From Niveomyces insectorum RCEF 264 (lineage: Eukaryota; Ascomycota; Sordariomycetes; Hypocreales; Cordycipitaceae): a DNA stretch of 64,000 nt. A program made the position numbers and the translations under genes. This document shows positions 33,038-44,531 of this stretch, piece by piece. The notes below the pieces were generated by a model. That model had not been told where the DNA came from, did no database searches, and worked only from the letters and a program-made list of their open reading frames with translations. The stretch spans positions 310,001-374,000 of the forward strand of contig AZHD01000005.1 of NCBI GenBank assembly GCA_001636815.1, read 5' to 3'. The number at the start of each line of letters is the position of its first letter. Position 1 is the stretch's first letter.

Positions 33038-34996
33038 ATGGCGAGCATGGACGTCGACAAGGCAGACAACGCCTCCAAGTCCGTTGTCAATGGTGCGTAT
33101 ATTCAAGAGCGTGTAGACGCGCGCGGCTGCTTTTTCTGGGTGTTGTTTGTTTTTCAAAATCCTACTCTTTTGCTTTTTCGCGTTGTTGCTGGCGCTAACA
33201 GACCACCGGCAGTGTCGATTAGGCACCAAGGAAAGAAGTATGACGTCGACGTCGACGTGTCCGAACCGGGCGCCATCTTCAAGTACCAAGTCTACAGCCT
33301 CACGGGCGTCCAGCCGGAAAACCAAAAGATCTTGATCAAAGGCCGCCAAGTCAAGGACGACACGGACATGGCAAAGCTGGGCCTCAAGCCGGCCCAGTCG
33401 ATCATGGTGCTCGGCCAGCCCGGTGCCGCCCCGACGCGTCTGCAGGCGCCGACAGAAAAGCCGCGCTTCCTCGAAGACCTCAGCAGCGAGGACGCGTCGC
33501 GCCAGGACATCCTGGCCATGCCGGGCGGCTTGACCAACCTGGGCAACACCTGCTACCTGAACGCGTCGCTGCAGGCCATGCGGTCGATCCCCGAGCTGCA
33601 GGACTCGCTCGTCAACCGGTTTGACGTCGCCCAGAACGACGTTTCGGCAACGCTCACCCAGCAGCTTCGCGACGTGTTTTTTCGTCTGTCGAGCTCGCAC
33701 GCGACCTTTGTGCCCCACCGCTTCCTCAACACGCTGCGGACGTTCAACCCGCGCTTTGCCGAGCGCTCGCGCACCGGCCAGGGTTTCGCGCAGCAGGACG
33801 CCGAAGAGGCCTGGACGTTTATCATGGACAACCTGCGGAGGTCGCTGCTGATCAAGGACGCACCAGAGGCGCAAGCCGCGGGCACGGCATCTGCCGAAGG
33901 CGCCGGCACGTCAGCAGACGGGGCGGGCGCTGCCGCCAGCAGTAGCAGCCGACAAAGCCACGGCGTCAGTGTGGTGAAGCGGTATTTGGCGGGCGAGATG
34001 GAGAAGAGGCTGATTTGCGACGAGCCCGGGGGCCGCAGTGACGCCGACGAGGAACCGACGCGTGAGTCGTTCTTGACGCTGCCGTGCCACATCAGCATCA
34101 GCATCAACCACTTGCGTGACGGTTTGCTCGCGGGTCTGACAGAGAAGATCGAAAAGCACTCGGAGGTGCTGGGGCGCGACGCCGCGTTCACGGCGACGAT
34201 GAAAATCGCGCGTTTACCCAAGTACCTCACGGTGCACTTTGTGCGCTTCTACTGGAAGCGCGACATCCAAAAGAAGGCCAAGATCATGCGGAAAGTGACG
34301 TTCCCGCACGAGCTGGACGTCTCTGAGATGTGCACGGACGATCTGCGCGCGAAGCTTGTGCCGGTGCGCGAAAAGGTGCGCGAGATCCGCAAAGAGATTG
34401 AAGAGATTGAGCGCACCAACAAGAAGCGGAAGCGGCGTCTGTCGTTTGAGCGGAAGGCGGCGGAAGCGGGGGCGGGAAGCAATAGCAGAAGCAGCGACGA
34501 CAACAAAGGTGAAGACAGCGGCAAGAAATCGACCGAGGACAAGAAGGACGGCGAGACCAAGACCGAGGGCGGCGAGGACGTCGAGTACAAAACCGATGCG
34601 CAGATCGACGCGGAGAAGCGCACGGCGCTGCACCGGGCGAAGGAGGAGCTGTACCAGCTGGTGAAGCCGCGGTTGGAGGAGGACCGGTACGCCAACCACA
34701 CCGGCCTGTACGACCTGCGGGCTGTCGTGGCCCACCAGGGCGCCGGCGCGGACAGCGGCCACTACACGGCCTTTGTCAAGAAGGGCTCGATCCTGAATCC
34801 GAAGAACGGCCGCATGTCTGAAGAGGACGGCAACTGGTGGTGGTTCAACGACGATACGGTGACGGAGGTGGGCAGCGAGCGCATCGACGCCTTGGCCGGC
34901 GGCGGCGAGTCGCACTCCGCGCTCATCCTGCTGTACGGCTCCGTGCCGCTGCCGCTGCCAGAGAACCGCGTTTCAGAGCAGTTTTCACAGCCGTAG
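33038..34996 (+). CDS. UBP6: Ubiquitin C-terminal hydrolase UBP6/USP14
   Basis: Proteasome-associated deubiquitinase that trims ubiquitin from substrates docked at the 19S particle. Two exons, 33038-33092 and 33213-34996. The intron runs from GTGCGT through GCTAAC to CGGCAG (frame-checked, 612 aa; yeast 499). The start MASMDVDKADN is confirmed by the splice that yields VVNVSIRHQGKKYDV. Residues about 19-95 are the ubiquitin-like domain that binds the proteasome. The Cys box GLTNLGNTCYLNA places the catalytic Cys at about 132. The His box GADSGHYTAFV places His at about 535, followed by WWWFNDDTV. Extra length comes from an Ala/Ser insert near 290-320 and a charged low-complexity insert near 450-500. 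All catalytic elements are present. Confidence 0.96.
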   Translation: MASMDVDKADNASKSVVNGAYIQERVDARGCFFWVLFVFQNPTLLLFRVVAGANRPPAVSIRHQGKKYDVDVDVSEPGAIFKYQVYSLTGVQPENQKILIKGRQVKDDTDMAKLGLKPAQSIMVLGQPGAAPTRLQAPTEKPRFLEDLSSEDASRQDILAMPGGLTNLGNTCYLNASLQAMRSIPELQDSLVNRFDVAQNDVSATLTQQLRDVFFRLSSSHATFVPHRFLNTLRTFNPRFAERSRTGQGFAQQDAEEAWTFIMDNLRRSLLIKDAPEAQAAGTASAEGAGTSADGAGAAASSSSRQSHGVSVVKRYLAGEMEKRLICDEPGGRSDADEEPTRESFLTLPCHISISINHLRDGLLAGLTEKIEKHSEVLGRDAAFTATMKIARLPKYLTVHFVRFYWKRDIQKKAKIMRKVTFPHELDVSEMCTDDLRAKLVPVREKVREIRKEIEEIERTNKKRKRRLSFERKAAEAGAGSNSRSSDDNKGEDSGKKSTEDKKDGETKTEGGEDVEYKTDAQIDAEKRTALHRAKEELYQLVKPRLEEDRYANHTGLYDLRAVVAHQGAGADSGHYTAFVKKGSILNPKNGRMSEEDGNWWWFNDDTVTEVGSERIDALAGGGESHSALILLYGSVPLPLPENRVSEQFSQP

Positions 34997-35785
34997 AAGC
35001 CCCGCCGTACCTAGCTATGTTGAATTGATGATGTACCGAACATGTGACACCGGTTTTTTTTTATTTTCATGTCTTTTTCTATTTTTTCCTCATGGAACCT
35101 TTGCATGGCTTTTACACGGACAAATAGATAAACGACCCGAGGATGGCAGCGAAAAGAATTGAAACCAGGAAGTGTCTTTCAAAAGGAAATCAAAAAACAC
35201 CGTCGAATTTAAGTTGATATTGAAAGCTTTTATGTTGTTCCACGAACACCATGTAAAGTAAATTATTTCTTAATTGCCAGCTGTCAATAAACCTTTGTCA
35301 GCTGTCTGCGAGCCATAGTCCTTCATTTAGTCACGTGCATTCTGCGGGGACCGCGGGGCATAGTATGGCTGCCATACGCGGCTCCCCAGTAAACGTCGGC
35401 CTGCGACAACCTTGAATTGTCCGCGCCCGTCACCCCCCTCCATCAGCTCTCCCCAAAACTGCGATTGCGCATGTGTGGACCAATTCGGCAGCCCGGGAGC
35501 ATCAAAGCAAGGAACAAGCGATAGAAAAAGGGCGCCGCACAGAGACGAGCGGACGGCGAACGGCGAACGGAAGCCCGGGCATGCGGGACAGCGGATCATC
35601 CTGACGAGAAGCATCAGTTCAAAACGAAGGGGGAGACAGAGACCGGGACTCTCCAGCGAATTGACGACCACGCGGTGACACTGCGAAGACGCCCTCCTCT
35701 GTTTGGTTTTCTTTTGCTTTTTCTGTCTGCCCGTAAGAGGCTCCGTCCGACACACTCCTAGTCACGACTCCAGCAACACAACATC
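34997..35785. other. Intergenic, UBP6 to ARPC4
   Basis: 3' region of UBP6 and promoter of ARPC4. No additional gene seen. Confidence 0.45.
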
Positions 35786-36608
35786 ATGGTGCGTCAACCT
35801 TGCGGTGGAATTGTCGTTCAGCTCCTTGACGTTCGTCCCGCCGAATGTATATGCTAACGCACGTGTTCTCTTTTTCTCTCTCTCCTCTTGGCCCAGTCTC
35901 AATCCTTGCGGCCCTACCTGCAGGCCGTCCGCAGCAGCCTGACGGTCGCGCTCTGCCTCGGCGACTTCGCGTCGCAGGTCGCCGAGCGCCACAACGTGCC
36001 CGAGATCGAGGCGCGGTCGTCGCCCGAGGTGCTGCTCGCGCCGCTCGTGGTCGCGCGCAACGAGAACGAGCGCGTGCTGATCGAGGCGAGCGTCAACAGC
36101 GTGCGCGTCAGCATCAAGATCAAGCAGGCGGACGAGATCGAGCACATTCTGGTGCACAAGTTCACGCGGTTCCTGACGCAGCGGGCCGAGTCGTTTTTTG
36201 TGCTGCGGCGCAAGCCGGTGCCGGGCTACGACATCTCGTTCCTGGTGACGAGCGTGCACACGGAGGCGATGCTGAAGCACAAGCTGGTGGACTTTATCAT
36301 CCAGTTCATGGAGGAGGTGGACAAGGAGATCTCGGAGATGAAGCTATTTGTGCGTTTTTCTTCTATCCCTCTTGATCTCCCTACCCCCCTGGTTTCACCA
36401 TATTCTTTTTTTTCACGGCCTTTTTCAATTGGCATTTCTCTTTTCCGGCCTGGTTTCCTAACAACAAGCAAATAGTTGAACGCACGCGCACGATTCGTGG
36501 CCGAATCCTTTTTGACACCGGTACGGTCAAACTTCCTTTGTCGGTTTATGGATCCTCGCCTGCGAAGTACATTTTGTGGCTAACGTACCTGTCTCCCAGT
36601 TTGATTGA
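35786..36608 (+). CDS. ARC19: Arp2/3 complex subunit 4 (ARPC4/Arc19)
   Basis: 20-kDa structural subunit of the Arp2/3 complex, which nucleates branched actin at endocytic patches. Four exons: 35786-35788 (the ATG alone), 35897-36349, 36476-36520 and 36600-36608 (frame-checked, 169 aa, the invariant family length). The spliced start MSQSLRPYLQAVRSSL and the core QADEIEHILVHKFTRFL and MEEVDKEISEMKLF are diagnostic. The end is LNARARFVAESFLTP followed by FD and stop. The first exon is only three bases and the last only nine, so ordinary gene finders may miss both. The functional partner SLA2 lies in the same window. Confidence 0.96.
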
Positions 36609-38018
36609 GTTTGTTTTTTTTTCTTTCGGCCACGCCTCGTTGCCTGTTGCTCTGCTTGGCCCTAGCCACCACCAAACCCTGTGCCATTATCTTCAACCCA
36701 TTTGGTTTTCTAAAATTTTTCTTTTTCTTTCGAGGCAAGGGTGAGAGGGCATCGGAAAGCACGTTGCTTGGCCTTGTATAGGCCAATTGAGACCTTGATG
36801 GTTCCGTTATTTGATAGACGTGCCGTGGGAAAAGGGAAAGAAGCTGAAGGCGAGGCTTTTTCCGGCGATAACATCGTTTTAGACCAAAAAAAATAAACCG
36901 TATCTCTCGTGAACATATCAACTACACAAATTCTTCGGGCGTTTTGTTCTTTGATATCTCTGGCAAAGCCGAGGAAATCATCCTTTCGATATGTATGGTC
37001 AACGTTCGCTCTCGACATTGGTTCATCACTGGCATCTTTACTTCACTTTCAGGCTTGTCGATTCATGAGACAATAGTTGTATAAAATTGCGAGAAGATAT
37101 GGACAACGCCTCCAGGCTGTAACTAAGAAGCCTTAAAAAAAACCGACTGAAAAACGCAGTTGATACAGCCCGTATGGAAAGCATTCGAAGGATGTACAAA
37201 GATAGACAGAAGAGCACAGATTCTGTTCAAGAGTATTGGCATCTAGAGATTCTATTTACAAAGGCTATATACAGACGAGCACAAAGACGAACAAAACAAA
37301 AACCCGAAAACCCAAAGACGAAAAAAAGTTGCAGGCCCGATACACCTTGTCCACTTTTGTTTGGATGCCCTCCTCTTTCCACAATGTCCTATCCCGTCCC
37401 TTGAAGGATGCTTCTACAAGATGGTTTCCGTCTTTTTCTCCATTTTACACGTTCATTTTCCTTCTCTTTAGTCGTTCTCTCGTTCATTTCATTTCCCGGG
37501 GAAACAGGGTTATTTCTTATTGCAGGGAGTGAAAGTAGGATTTTTCATTTCTTTTTTTTCAGTGTTACTGGCGTTCTTTCTTTTTTTGTGTGTGATTTCA
37601 AGGAAAAGCTTGAGCATTTTGAGCGGTGTATGCAGTGGAAAGGGTGCGGGAAAGGGGGAAAAGACAGAAACGGAGGGATAGAAGGGGGTGGGAAAAAAAG
37701 GGTCAAGGAATCTATCGACAAAAAAATAAAATGAAAACAAGAAACACCCTCTTTTTGACCCCCCTCTTGTAACATCCAACGATGGTTTTTGCCAAAACTT
37801 TCAGACACAAGACATAAATAAATACCAATAGACATGTAAGCTGGCGGTGGTGACTCGGCTTGCATGTACTTTGTCAGGTCTTCCGTGTGTCCACGTCCCT
37901 ACTGGTTGCTTTGCTCGTATTGCTCGACCGGCGCTCAAAATTGATCGATATGGGTGCAGAAAAGGAGTTAGACGCATCCAACAATTGCGCCGCCTGGAGC
38001 AACAGACTTCCTCAATGC
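36609..38018. other. Intergenic gap between convergent ARPC4 and the importin gene
   Basis: No supported gene. Mixed, locally A- or T-rich DNA; frames such as plus 37408-37734 are low-complexity. Confidence 0.4.
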
Positions 38019-41000
38019 CTAACTTGAAGGAGGAACGTTGGCCACCGGGACACCGTTTTCGGCCAGCAGCGTTCGTTGTTCGTTGAACAGAATCTGGGCA
38101 GTCTGGGCCTCCCGGTCGGCCTGGGCGTACACCAACTCCATCGTACTTTGTTCCTCGGGGGCTAGGTGGCCCACCAGCCCAGCATAAAACTGGGGTTGCT
38201 CTCGTTCCAGTTCTGCTTGTGTTAGCAGGTTGCAATACGGAAAAAAAATATAGATCTCCATGATATAAAACAAAAGCGCTTACGGGAAACAGCGTTCCGG
38301 AATAGCTGATACGGCTCGATCTTGTCCAGAGATGATTCGAGCAGCAGGCTCTCTTCGCCAAGCTCGTCAGTCGATTCGGCCTGGTTGCGCATGCGCTCAA
38401 TCTTCTGCGCTTCTTCGCTGAGGAACTCAATGTAGGCCGTGTTCTCGTCCTTGGCCTCGCTTGCTGCTTCGTTGGTTTCCTCCTCTTCCGCCCAGGCATC
38501 GTCGGCATCGTCCCACTCGTCATCATCGCCACCATTACTGGCGAACTGGAAGTCGTCTTGCAGGGCATCTTCGCGATCTAAAAAAAGGGTTAGTAAAACT
38601 CGCAATATTGGGACAAGCCATTGGTCAAACTTACTTTTGATGGCAGCCGGTAATGTCCGGAACATAGCGAGGGCACCCTACACCCAAAGTTAGTCAACAT
38701 CAAGACGCCGAGGGGGGGGGATAAACAAAAAGAGATGAACCCAAAAAACACAAAAGCAGCGTACCTTCAAAAGCCTTGGCCAGCCGACGGAGACACTAGC
38801 GGGTATGCTGCTGGGTGGCAAGGAGAGAAGAGAGACAATGGCAGAAATGCACAGCTTTTTATCATGGACGCGGCTGAAGACGTTCATGTTGCCGAACCAC
38901 ATGGTGAAAAAGCGGTTTGTCCAGCCGATCGTCTCCAGTTCGGACAGCGCCAACAAAGGGTTGTAGTAGATGGCACTGATGACCATCTCCATGAGATGGA
39001 CCCGGTAGGACCGCGGGTGGACTTGGTGGACGGACAGCGCCGCGCCCGTGGACAAGAAGGCTTCGCTGGCCACAACAGCGCCCTCGGCGTTCACGGAACC
39101 GCCAGACAAGCCGGCCAGTGCGAGGCGGATAAAGCGCGAGACGAGATCGTCAATGGCACCAGGCAAGCTCACCATCATGGCCTCGGCCAAGCGGCAACCG
39201 CACACCCGGTCCGCACCGCCCACCTTGGGGTCGGCAAAGAGGTCTTCCACCATCGAGAACAACGCGTCGATGCGCGGCCGGTTCTGCCGCAGGTGCTCGG
39301 CGCCAAACTGGACAAAGTTGTCGAGGGCTGGTAGCATGTCCTCCAGGTACAGCTCGGCGCCACCCTTGAACGTAGCGTGGAAGAGGTCAAAGGTCTCCCA
39401 CATGACGGGCGAAATGCTCTTGGCCGAGAACGTGCAGCTATCAACAATCTCGAATACCTCGTTAAACAAATCGTACAGTCGGTTCTCCAGGGTGACGCGG
39501 ATGACGGGCATAATGACGCTCTCAATGTGGTGCAGCACGTCCGGCATGTTCTCCAGGGTCAGGATGAGCGTGCCGGTCGTTTGCAACACGCCCAGAGCAG
39601 TGATGCTCTTGTCGTCCACGATCTCGTTGGCCTCGGCGTCGTCCTCCAGCCGGCTGGCACGGTCCAGCAGCTCGCGGACGATGCGCAGATATGTGTCGCG
39701 CAGCTGCTCGCTCAGGGCGACGGCAAAGGGCGTCAGTTCTTGGGAAAATACCTCGACGAAATCCTCCATCACGTTCGCCAGAGCATCCACGTCGGCTTCG
39801 TTGGCAAGCTTCAGCAGCTGGCTCATGATGGTGGGGATGTTGGCGCGCATGTGCTCCCGAATGGCCTTGTGGCGGATCAGCGGCTGCAAGGCCAACGCCG
39901 CAGTAATGCGCACGGGCAGCTCGCTGTCGGCCATGCAGTCGATGATGCGCTGGTAGACGGTGAAGAGGTTGGCGGGATCGCGCCAGTCCAACGACTCGAA
40001 CTTCTCAATGGTGTCGCAGGCCCGCGCCCGCAAGATGCCCACGTCGCTCGAGAAATCGGGCAAGACGTACCGCACAAGAAACATTTCGACCTGGTCGGCG
40101 ATGGGGCTCTTTTTGCCGAGCAGAATCGGCGCCAGCGTGCCGATGAGACGCAGCGCACCGTCCTTGGCAACGTAGTTCTTCTCCCCTGGCGGTGCTTGCT
40201 CGTACGTGTTGACGACGTTGTTGACGAACTGCAGAATCTCATACACTTGCTTGCGCTTCGTTTTGGTCAAGCACACGAGAAAGTTGGTGGCAGAGACGTC
40301 CGGCGAGGACACTTCTTCGTAGGAATTCAGCTTGCGGTGGAGGTACTCGTCGGGTTCGTCGGTAAAGCTGGCAATGTCTTCTTCCGACAAGCAGAGCAGG
40401 GGGAAGAGCAGGTGGGTGAGCAGGTTGGGCAGATGTGGCTGCAGGTGCGGCCACATCTCCTTGGGGCGAATGCACTCCTCGAGGAACACAACCGTGTACG
40501 ACAAGCATGTGCGGCTCAGCCAGATCTGCTTAGCGACCCATTTCTCGATTTGCTGCAGGTACACCTTGAGGATCTCGGGCGCCACCGTCGCGGTAAATTC
40601 GTTGGCAAAAGCGATCTGCTCGCGGTTGTCGGTCGAAATGGTGAATGTGTTGCCGTGTCTATTTTCGATCATGGCGTCAGTAAACTTCGTATTTCGTCAC
40701 GACAAATACCTCAGCCAGGCAGCACGCACCTCATAAACAGGCGGTTGAGATTGAAGTACGCCCACTTCTTCGCCTTCCACCAGTGGTTCTTTTCCCGGTC
40801 GGCCGGTTCGTCCACCATGGAGCTTGGTGGGGGGTCTTTGGAGACGGTGCGCAGAAAGACAGTGCACCACGCGAGGTTGTCGGTGCGCAGACGCGGCGGC
40901 AGTTCGAGCCAGGCGGCCTGCTTGTAGATCTTCAGGGCGTAGTGCAGCATCTCGCCACCCTCTTCGCTGTTCAGGTCGAGCAGCTGTTGGCAGAGGTGCA

Positions 41001-41794
41001 GGAGCTGGGCGAAGGAGGCGTCGACAATGGCGTTCAGCTCGTCGCGGCTGACGCCGGCCGACGCCTTGAAGCGGTAGGTGCGGCAGACGGCCAAAAGGCA
41101 CTGGATACCCGCCAGGACGCCCTGGGCGTCGTTGGTCGACAGAAGCTGCATCGTGTACTCCATGTAGGTCGGCCATCGCGCCGGGTAGTCCCAGTGGAGG
41201 ATGCGCTGCAGGAGCGGCACGAGTTGTTGGCGCACGAGTCCGGGGGACGCGCCCAGGATGGGCAGCAGGCGGTTCCGCACCTGGGCCTTTTCGTCTTCGG
41301 TCAGGAGGCGTTCGTCGGGGTAGACGTCGACAAGGGTCCACGCGCGGTTCACGCGGTTCTTGACGTAGATGGCAGCTGCAGAAAAATCCCCAAAACCAAA
41401 CAGGTAAGCCTTCTTTTCAAATCAATGTTTTCCTGCTGTCCGCCGAAGAACACTCCCCCCCAACAGAGAGCAGCTGCGCTGCGCTGCGCCGCGCCGTGCC
41501 CCAATTGGTGTCCCGCAACAAAACAAAGGGCAAAAGAGCGTATCATGCGTACCAGAAAGCTTGACATTCTGGCTCTGTTCGGTCTCGAGGATCGTCAAAA
41601 GGATGTCGGTGAAGCCCTCATGCTTCTCGGCCTAGACAAGCGCAAAACAGTTAGCCAAAAGAAGCGACAAAGAGGGCAGGAATCCGTAAGAGACGCACGT
41701 TTTTCAGCTGGGCCTCGGCCGCCTGCCGGATGCCGCCATCCGGGTCAAGCGTTGCGACAATCCAGCTCTTGATGCTTTCGAAGTCCAGCGACAT
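38019..41794 (-). CDS. Importin-7/8 homologue (karyopherin, Nmd5/Sxm1 type)
   Basis: Nuclear import receptor that binds Ran-GTP and carries cargo through the pore. Seven exons: 41699-41794, 41553-41631, 40730-41375, 38765-40658, 38635-38677, 38284-38577 and 38019-38215 (frame-checked, 1082 aa; relatives about 950-1,050). It starts MSLDFESIKSWIVATLDPD. The importin-beta N-terminal domain spans about 25-105 (AAEAQLKN, then SAAIYVKNRVNRAW). HEAT-type helical repeats fill the middle. An acidic loop (DDDEWDDADDAWAEEEE) near 930 is typical of importin-7/8. The last acceptor is a tandem AAGCAG, so two isoforms differing by one residue are possible. Whether it is closer to Nmd5 or Sxm1 cannot be decided by eye. 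Divergent from the SF3A1 gene. Confidence 0.92.
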
Positions 41795-43271
41795 GTTCGT
41801 CGATGGAAACGTGTGTCGCGCGAGCGACGTGCGTTATAGACACGGTGGCCGAAAGACAATGCGAAGAGAGGATTAAAATGAAAGGAGCGAAATGAGAGAG
41901 GACAAAAAGGAAACGAAACCGCAAAAATGGAAATAAAATTGGGGGGGAAAAGGAAAAAAAAAATAAAATAAACAACAAAAACTCGAAGGAGGGGAGAAAC
42001 GCCGAGGAAAAGGGTAACCAAAAGGGTCGCAACAAAGTCAATAAAGAGACAAGAAAATACAAAATACGAATCCGGTGGGACTCGTGCTGTCTTCGCCTTT
42101 GTTTTTTTTTGTCCTCGTCAAGCGGAGTTGCGCGGTCGCCTTTGCGTCGTCTTCGATTTTCTTTCCTTTCTTTATTTCTTTTTCTTTTTCTTTTTTTTTT
42201 TGGTGGCCGTTTTTCTTTGTCCCTCTTCACTGTGTTTCTGCCGCGTCTGGGCTGCTGCTGCGAACTAGCGCCGTCCTTTCTTTCCCTCTCTTTTCCTCTT
42301 GTCGAGTCGCGTCGCTGCCCGCAGGTTGAAAAGCGATTTGTGTGTGTGGTGGCCGGTATGTCTGTCCAGTGTTTTTGTGGTATCGCGAGACCGGTTCGGC
42401 GACACATATAAAAAAAAATATGAATAAAATAAATAAGAAAAAGGAAAGCGTGAAAAAATTTAATCCTTTTCCCTTGCGAATCAACAAAAACGGAAGGGGC
42501 ATTCCACCGCGGGGAACCCCTAGAAGGTGGCTTCCCTATCAGCGCTAATGCCCAAAGGTTCAAAAGGGTCGCTCAGCGTCCTTTTAGTTGTTGCACCAAA
42601 TGGCGGGGCACAGGCTGCGTATCCAGTACCTGGGTAGGCGGTAAAGGTGCCTGCGTTGCCTGCCTGTGCTCTGGCGTCCCGCCAAGGTCTTCGGGGGGAT
42701 GTGGCGTCAAGTGGCGGTGCACTCACGCGTAAAAGCCGTGAGAACGGAATCCAAGAACGGCCTCATGAACGAAAAAAAAAAAAAACCAAAACAAAACAAA
42801 ATTCAAGCCCTGCGTGAAACAAAGTTACGGCGTACATATAAAGCAGTATTCAGATCCCGCAGCCTCTGTCGTGTAAGGTGATCTGTTGTGACGAAACCTC
42901 GGGGGATCTGTACTGTGCAAAGGCGCATCATTCAAGAGCCGTTTCACACAGTGCGTCCACATCACATGACAGGCACAAGAGCTGAATCGTTTGCGCGCTA
43001 GCCGCATGTGGCAATCCCCGTTGAGACCTCAGCTTGGTTTCGCGAATTTTGTCGGAGGACTCGTTTTTTTTTCTCATCATTTACAGCGACGCCATTGGCA
43101 AAAAGGCGGCCACATTCTTTTGCACAACAACGCCATTGTTTTTCTCGCCCTTTTGGTGGTGTACCGTTGCATCCGTATTACTCGGAGTGTCGCTTGGCTT
43201 TTCCTTCGACCGAGGCACCGTTCTCCTCTCGACCCCCCTCCCCCCCTTTCCCTTCCACGCTCCGCCGGAAA
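41795..43271. other. Divergent promoter region, importin and SF3A1 genes
   Basis: No supported gene in 1.5 kb. On the plus strand it is A-rich at 41860-41960 and T-rich at 42100-42200, so transcribed leaders may be long on both sides. Confidence 0.45.
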
Positions 43272-44531
43272 ATGGCTGCGGCCGAAGCGAACAACGCCGC
43301 GCTGGCGGCCGCCGTGGCCGCCGCCACGGCGACGCTTGACCGCATCAAGCCCCCCCCCGGCGTGATTGTGCCGCCGCCGGGCGAAATGCGCGAAGTCATC
43401 GAGAAGACGGCCGGCTACGCCGTGCGCGGCGGCGCCGGCATCGAGGCGCGCCTGCGCGAGCACCACAGCAACAACCCCAAATTCAGCTTCGTGACGAACC
43501 CCGACGATGCGTTCCACGCCTACTACGAATGGCGCAAAGAGGAATACCGGGCGGGGCGGGTGACGGCCGTCGCGGCCGGCCGCGTGGGCGAAGGAAGCGG
43601 TGCAGCGGCGGCGGCGGCGGGGGGGCCGGCCGATGCTGCTGGCGCAGAAGGACCGGTGGGCCCCGAGAAGCCACCCGACTTCGAATTTTCGGCGCGGCTG
43701 CCTATCATGAACGCCCGGGACGTTGACATGTTGCGGCTGACGGCGTCGTTTGCGGCCGTGCACGGGCGGCGGTTTCTGACGAACCTGGTGCAGCGCGAGG
43801 TGAACAACCCGCAGTACCAGTTCTTGCTGCCGAACCACTCGCTGCACAACTACTTCCAGCGCATGGTGGACCAGTACACGCTCATCAACAAGGATTTGGG
43901 CGTGGCGGTGCCGGGTGAGGGCGAGGGCGAGAAGGAGGGCGAGGGTGAGGTCGAAGGCGAGGGGATGGCAGTAGACGGCGACGGCAACGGCGACGGCGAC
44001 GGCGACGGCACGAACGGTGTCGATGCCAACGGCGCAAGCGCCCATGGCGACGGCAGCACGAACGGTGACGCCAACGGTGCTGCGGTGTCTCCTGCTACCG
44101 CCGCCAATGGCAACGCCGCCAACGGCACCACGCCCGACACAGCCGCCACCGCCGACGCAGCCGCCAACGCCGCCGATGCCTCCGCCGCCCGCCTGGCTAC
44201 CCTCCGCCGCAACGCCGACGACCGCTTCTCCATTCTGCTGCGCGCCAAGCAGCGCATCGCGTACGCCCAGTGGGCCGAGACGCAGCGCAAGAAGGAGGCG
44301 CACGCCAAGGACGTCGAGAAGGAGGAGCTGGCGCGCATCGACTGGACGAACTTTGCCGTGCTCGAGACGATTGTGTTCAGCGAGGCGGACGACAACGAGG
44401 CGCTGCCGCCACCGACGTCGCTCAACGACCTGCAGTACGCGTCGCTGGAGGAGAAGAGCCGGATGTCGATGGCGGCGAACCGGATGATTGAGGAGGCGTT
44501 CCCGTTTGAGACGCCGGTGTACGGGAAGTAA
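43272..44531 (+). CDS. PRP21: Splicing factor SF3A subunit 1 (Prp21-like, SURP protein)
   Basis: U2 snRNP component needed for prespliceosome assembly. Single exon, 419 aa from the ATG at 43272 (MAAAEANNAALAAAV). IKPPPGVIVPPPGEMREVIEKTA leads into SURP domain 1, residues about 35-82 (REHHSNNPKFSFV, then YYEWRKEEY). SURP domain 2 is at about 150-200 (DVDMLRLTASFAAVHGRRF, then NNPQYQFLLPNHSLHNYF). A Gly/Asp/Glu/Asn repeat region lies at about 215-310. The C-terminal block (AKQRIAYAQWAETQRKKEAH, then WTNFAVLETIVFSE) is the conserved SF3A3-binding and charged region. As in yeast Prp21, the animal-type ubiquitin-like C-terminus is absent. The repeat linker is unusually rich in GAC/GGC codons. Confidence 0.93.
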   Translation: MAAAEANNAALAAAVAAATATLDRIKPPPGVIVPPPGEMREVIEKTAGYAVRGGAGIEARLREHHSNNPKFSFVTNPDDAFHAYYEWRKEEYRAGRVTAVAAGRVGEGSGAAAAAAGGPADAAGAEGPVGPEKPPDFEFSARLPIMNARDVDMLRLTASFAAVHGRRFLTNLVQREVNNPQYQFLLPNHSLHNYFQRMVDQYTLINKDLGVAVPGEGEGEKEGEGEVEGEGMAVDGDGNGDGDGDGTNGVDANGASAHGDGSTNGDANGAAVSPATAANGNAANGTTPDTAATADAAANAADASAARLATLRRNADDRFSILLRAKQRIAYAQWAETQRKKEAHAKDVEKEELARIDWTNFAVLETIVFSEADDNEALPPPTSLNDLQYASLEEKSRMSMAANRMIEEAFPFETPVYGK

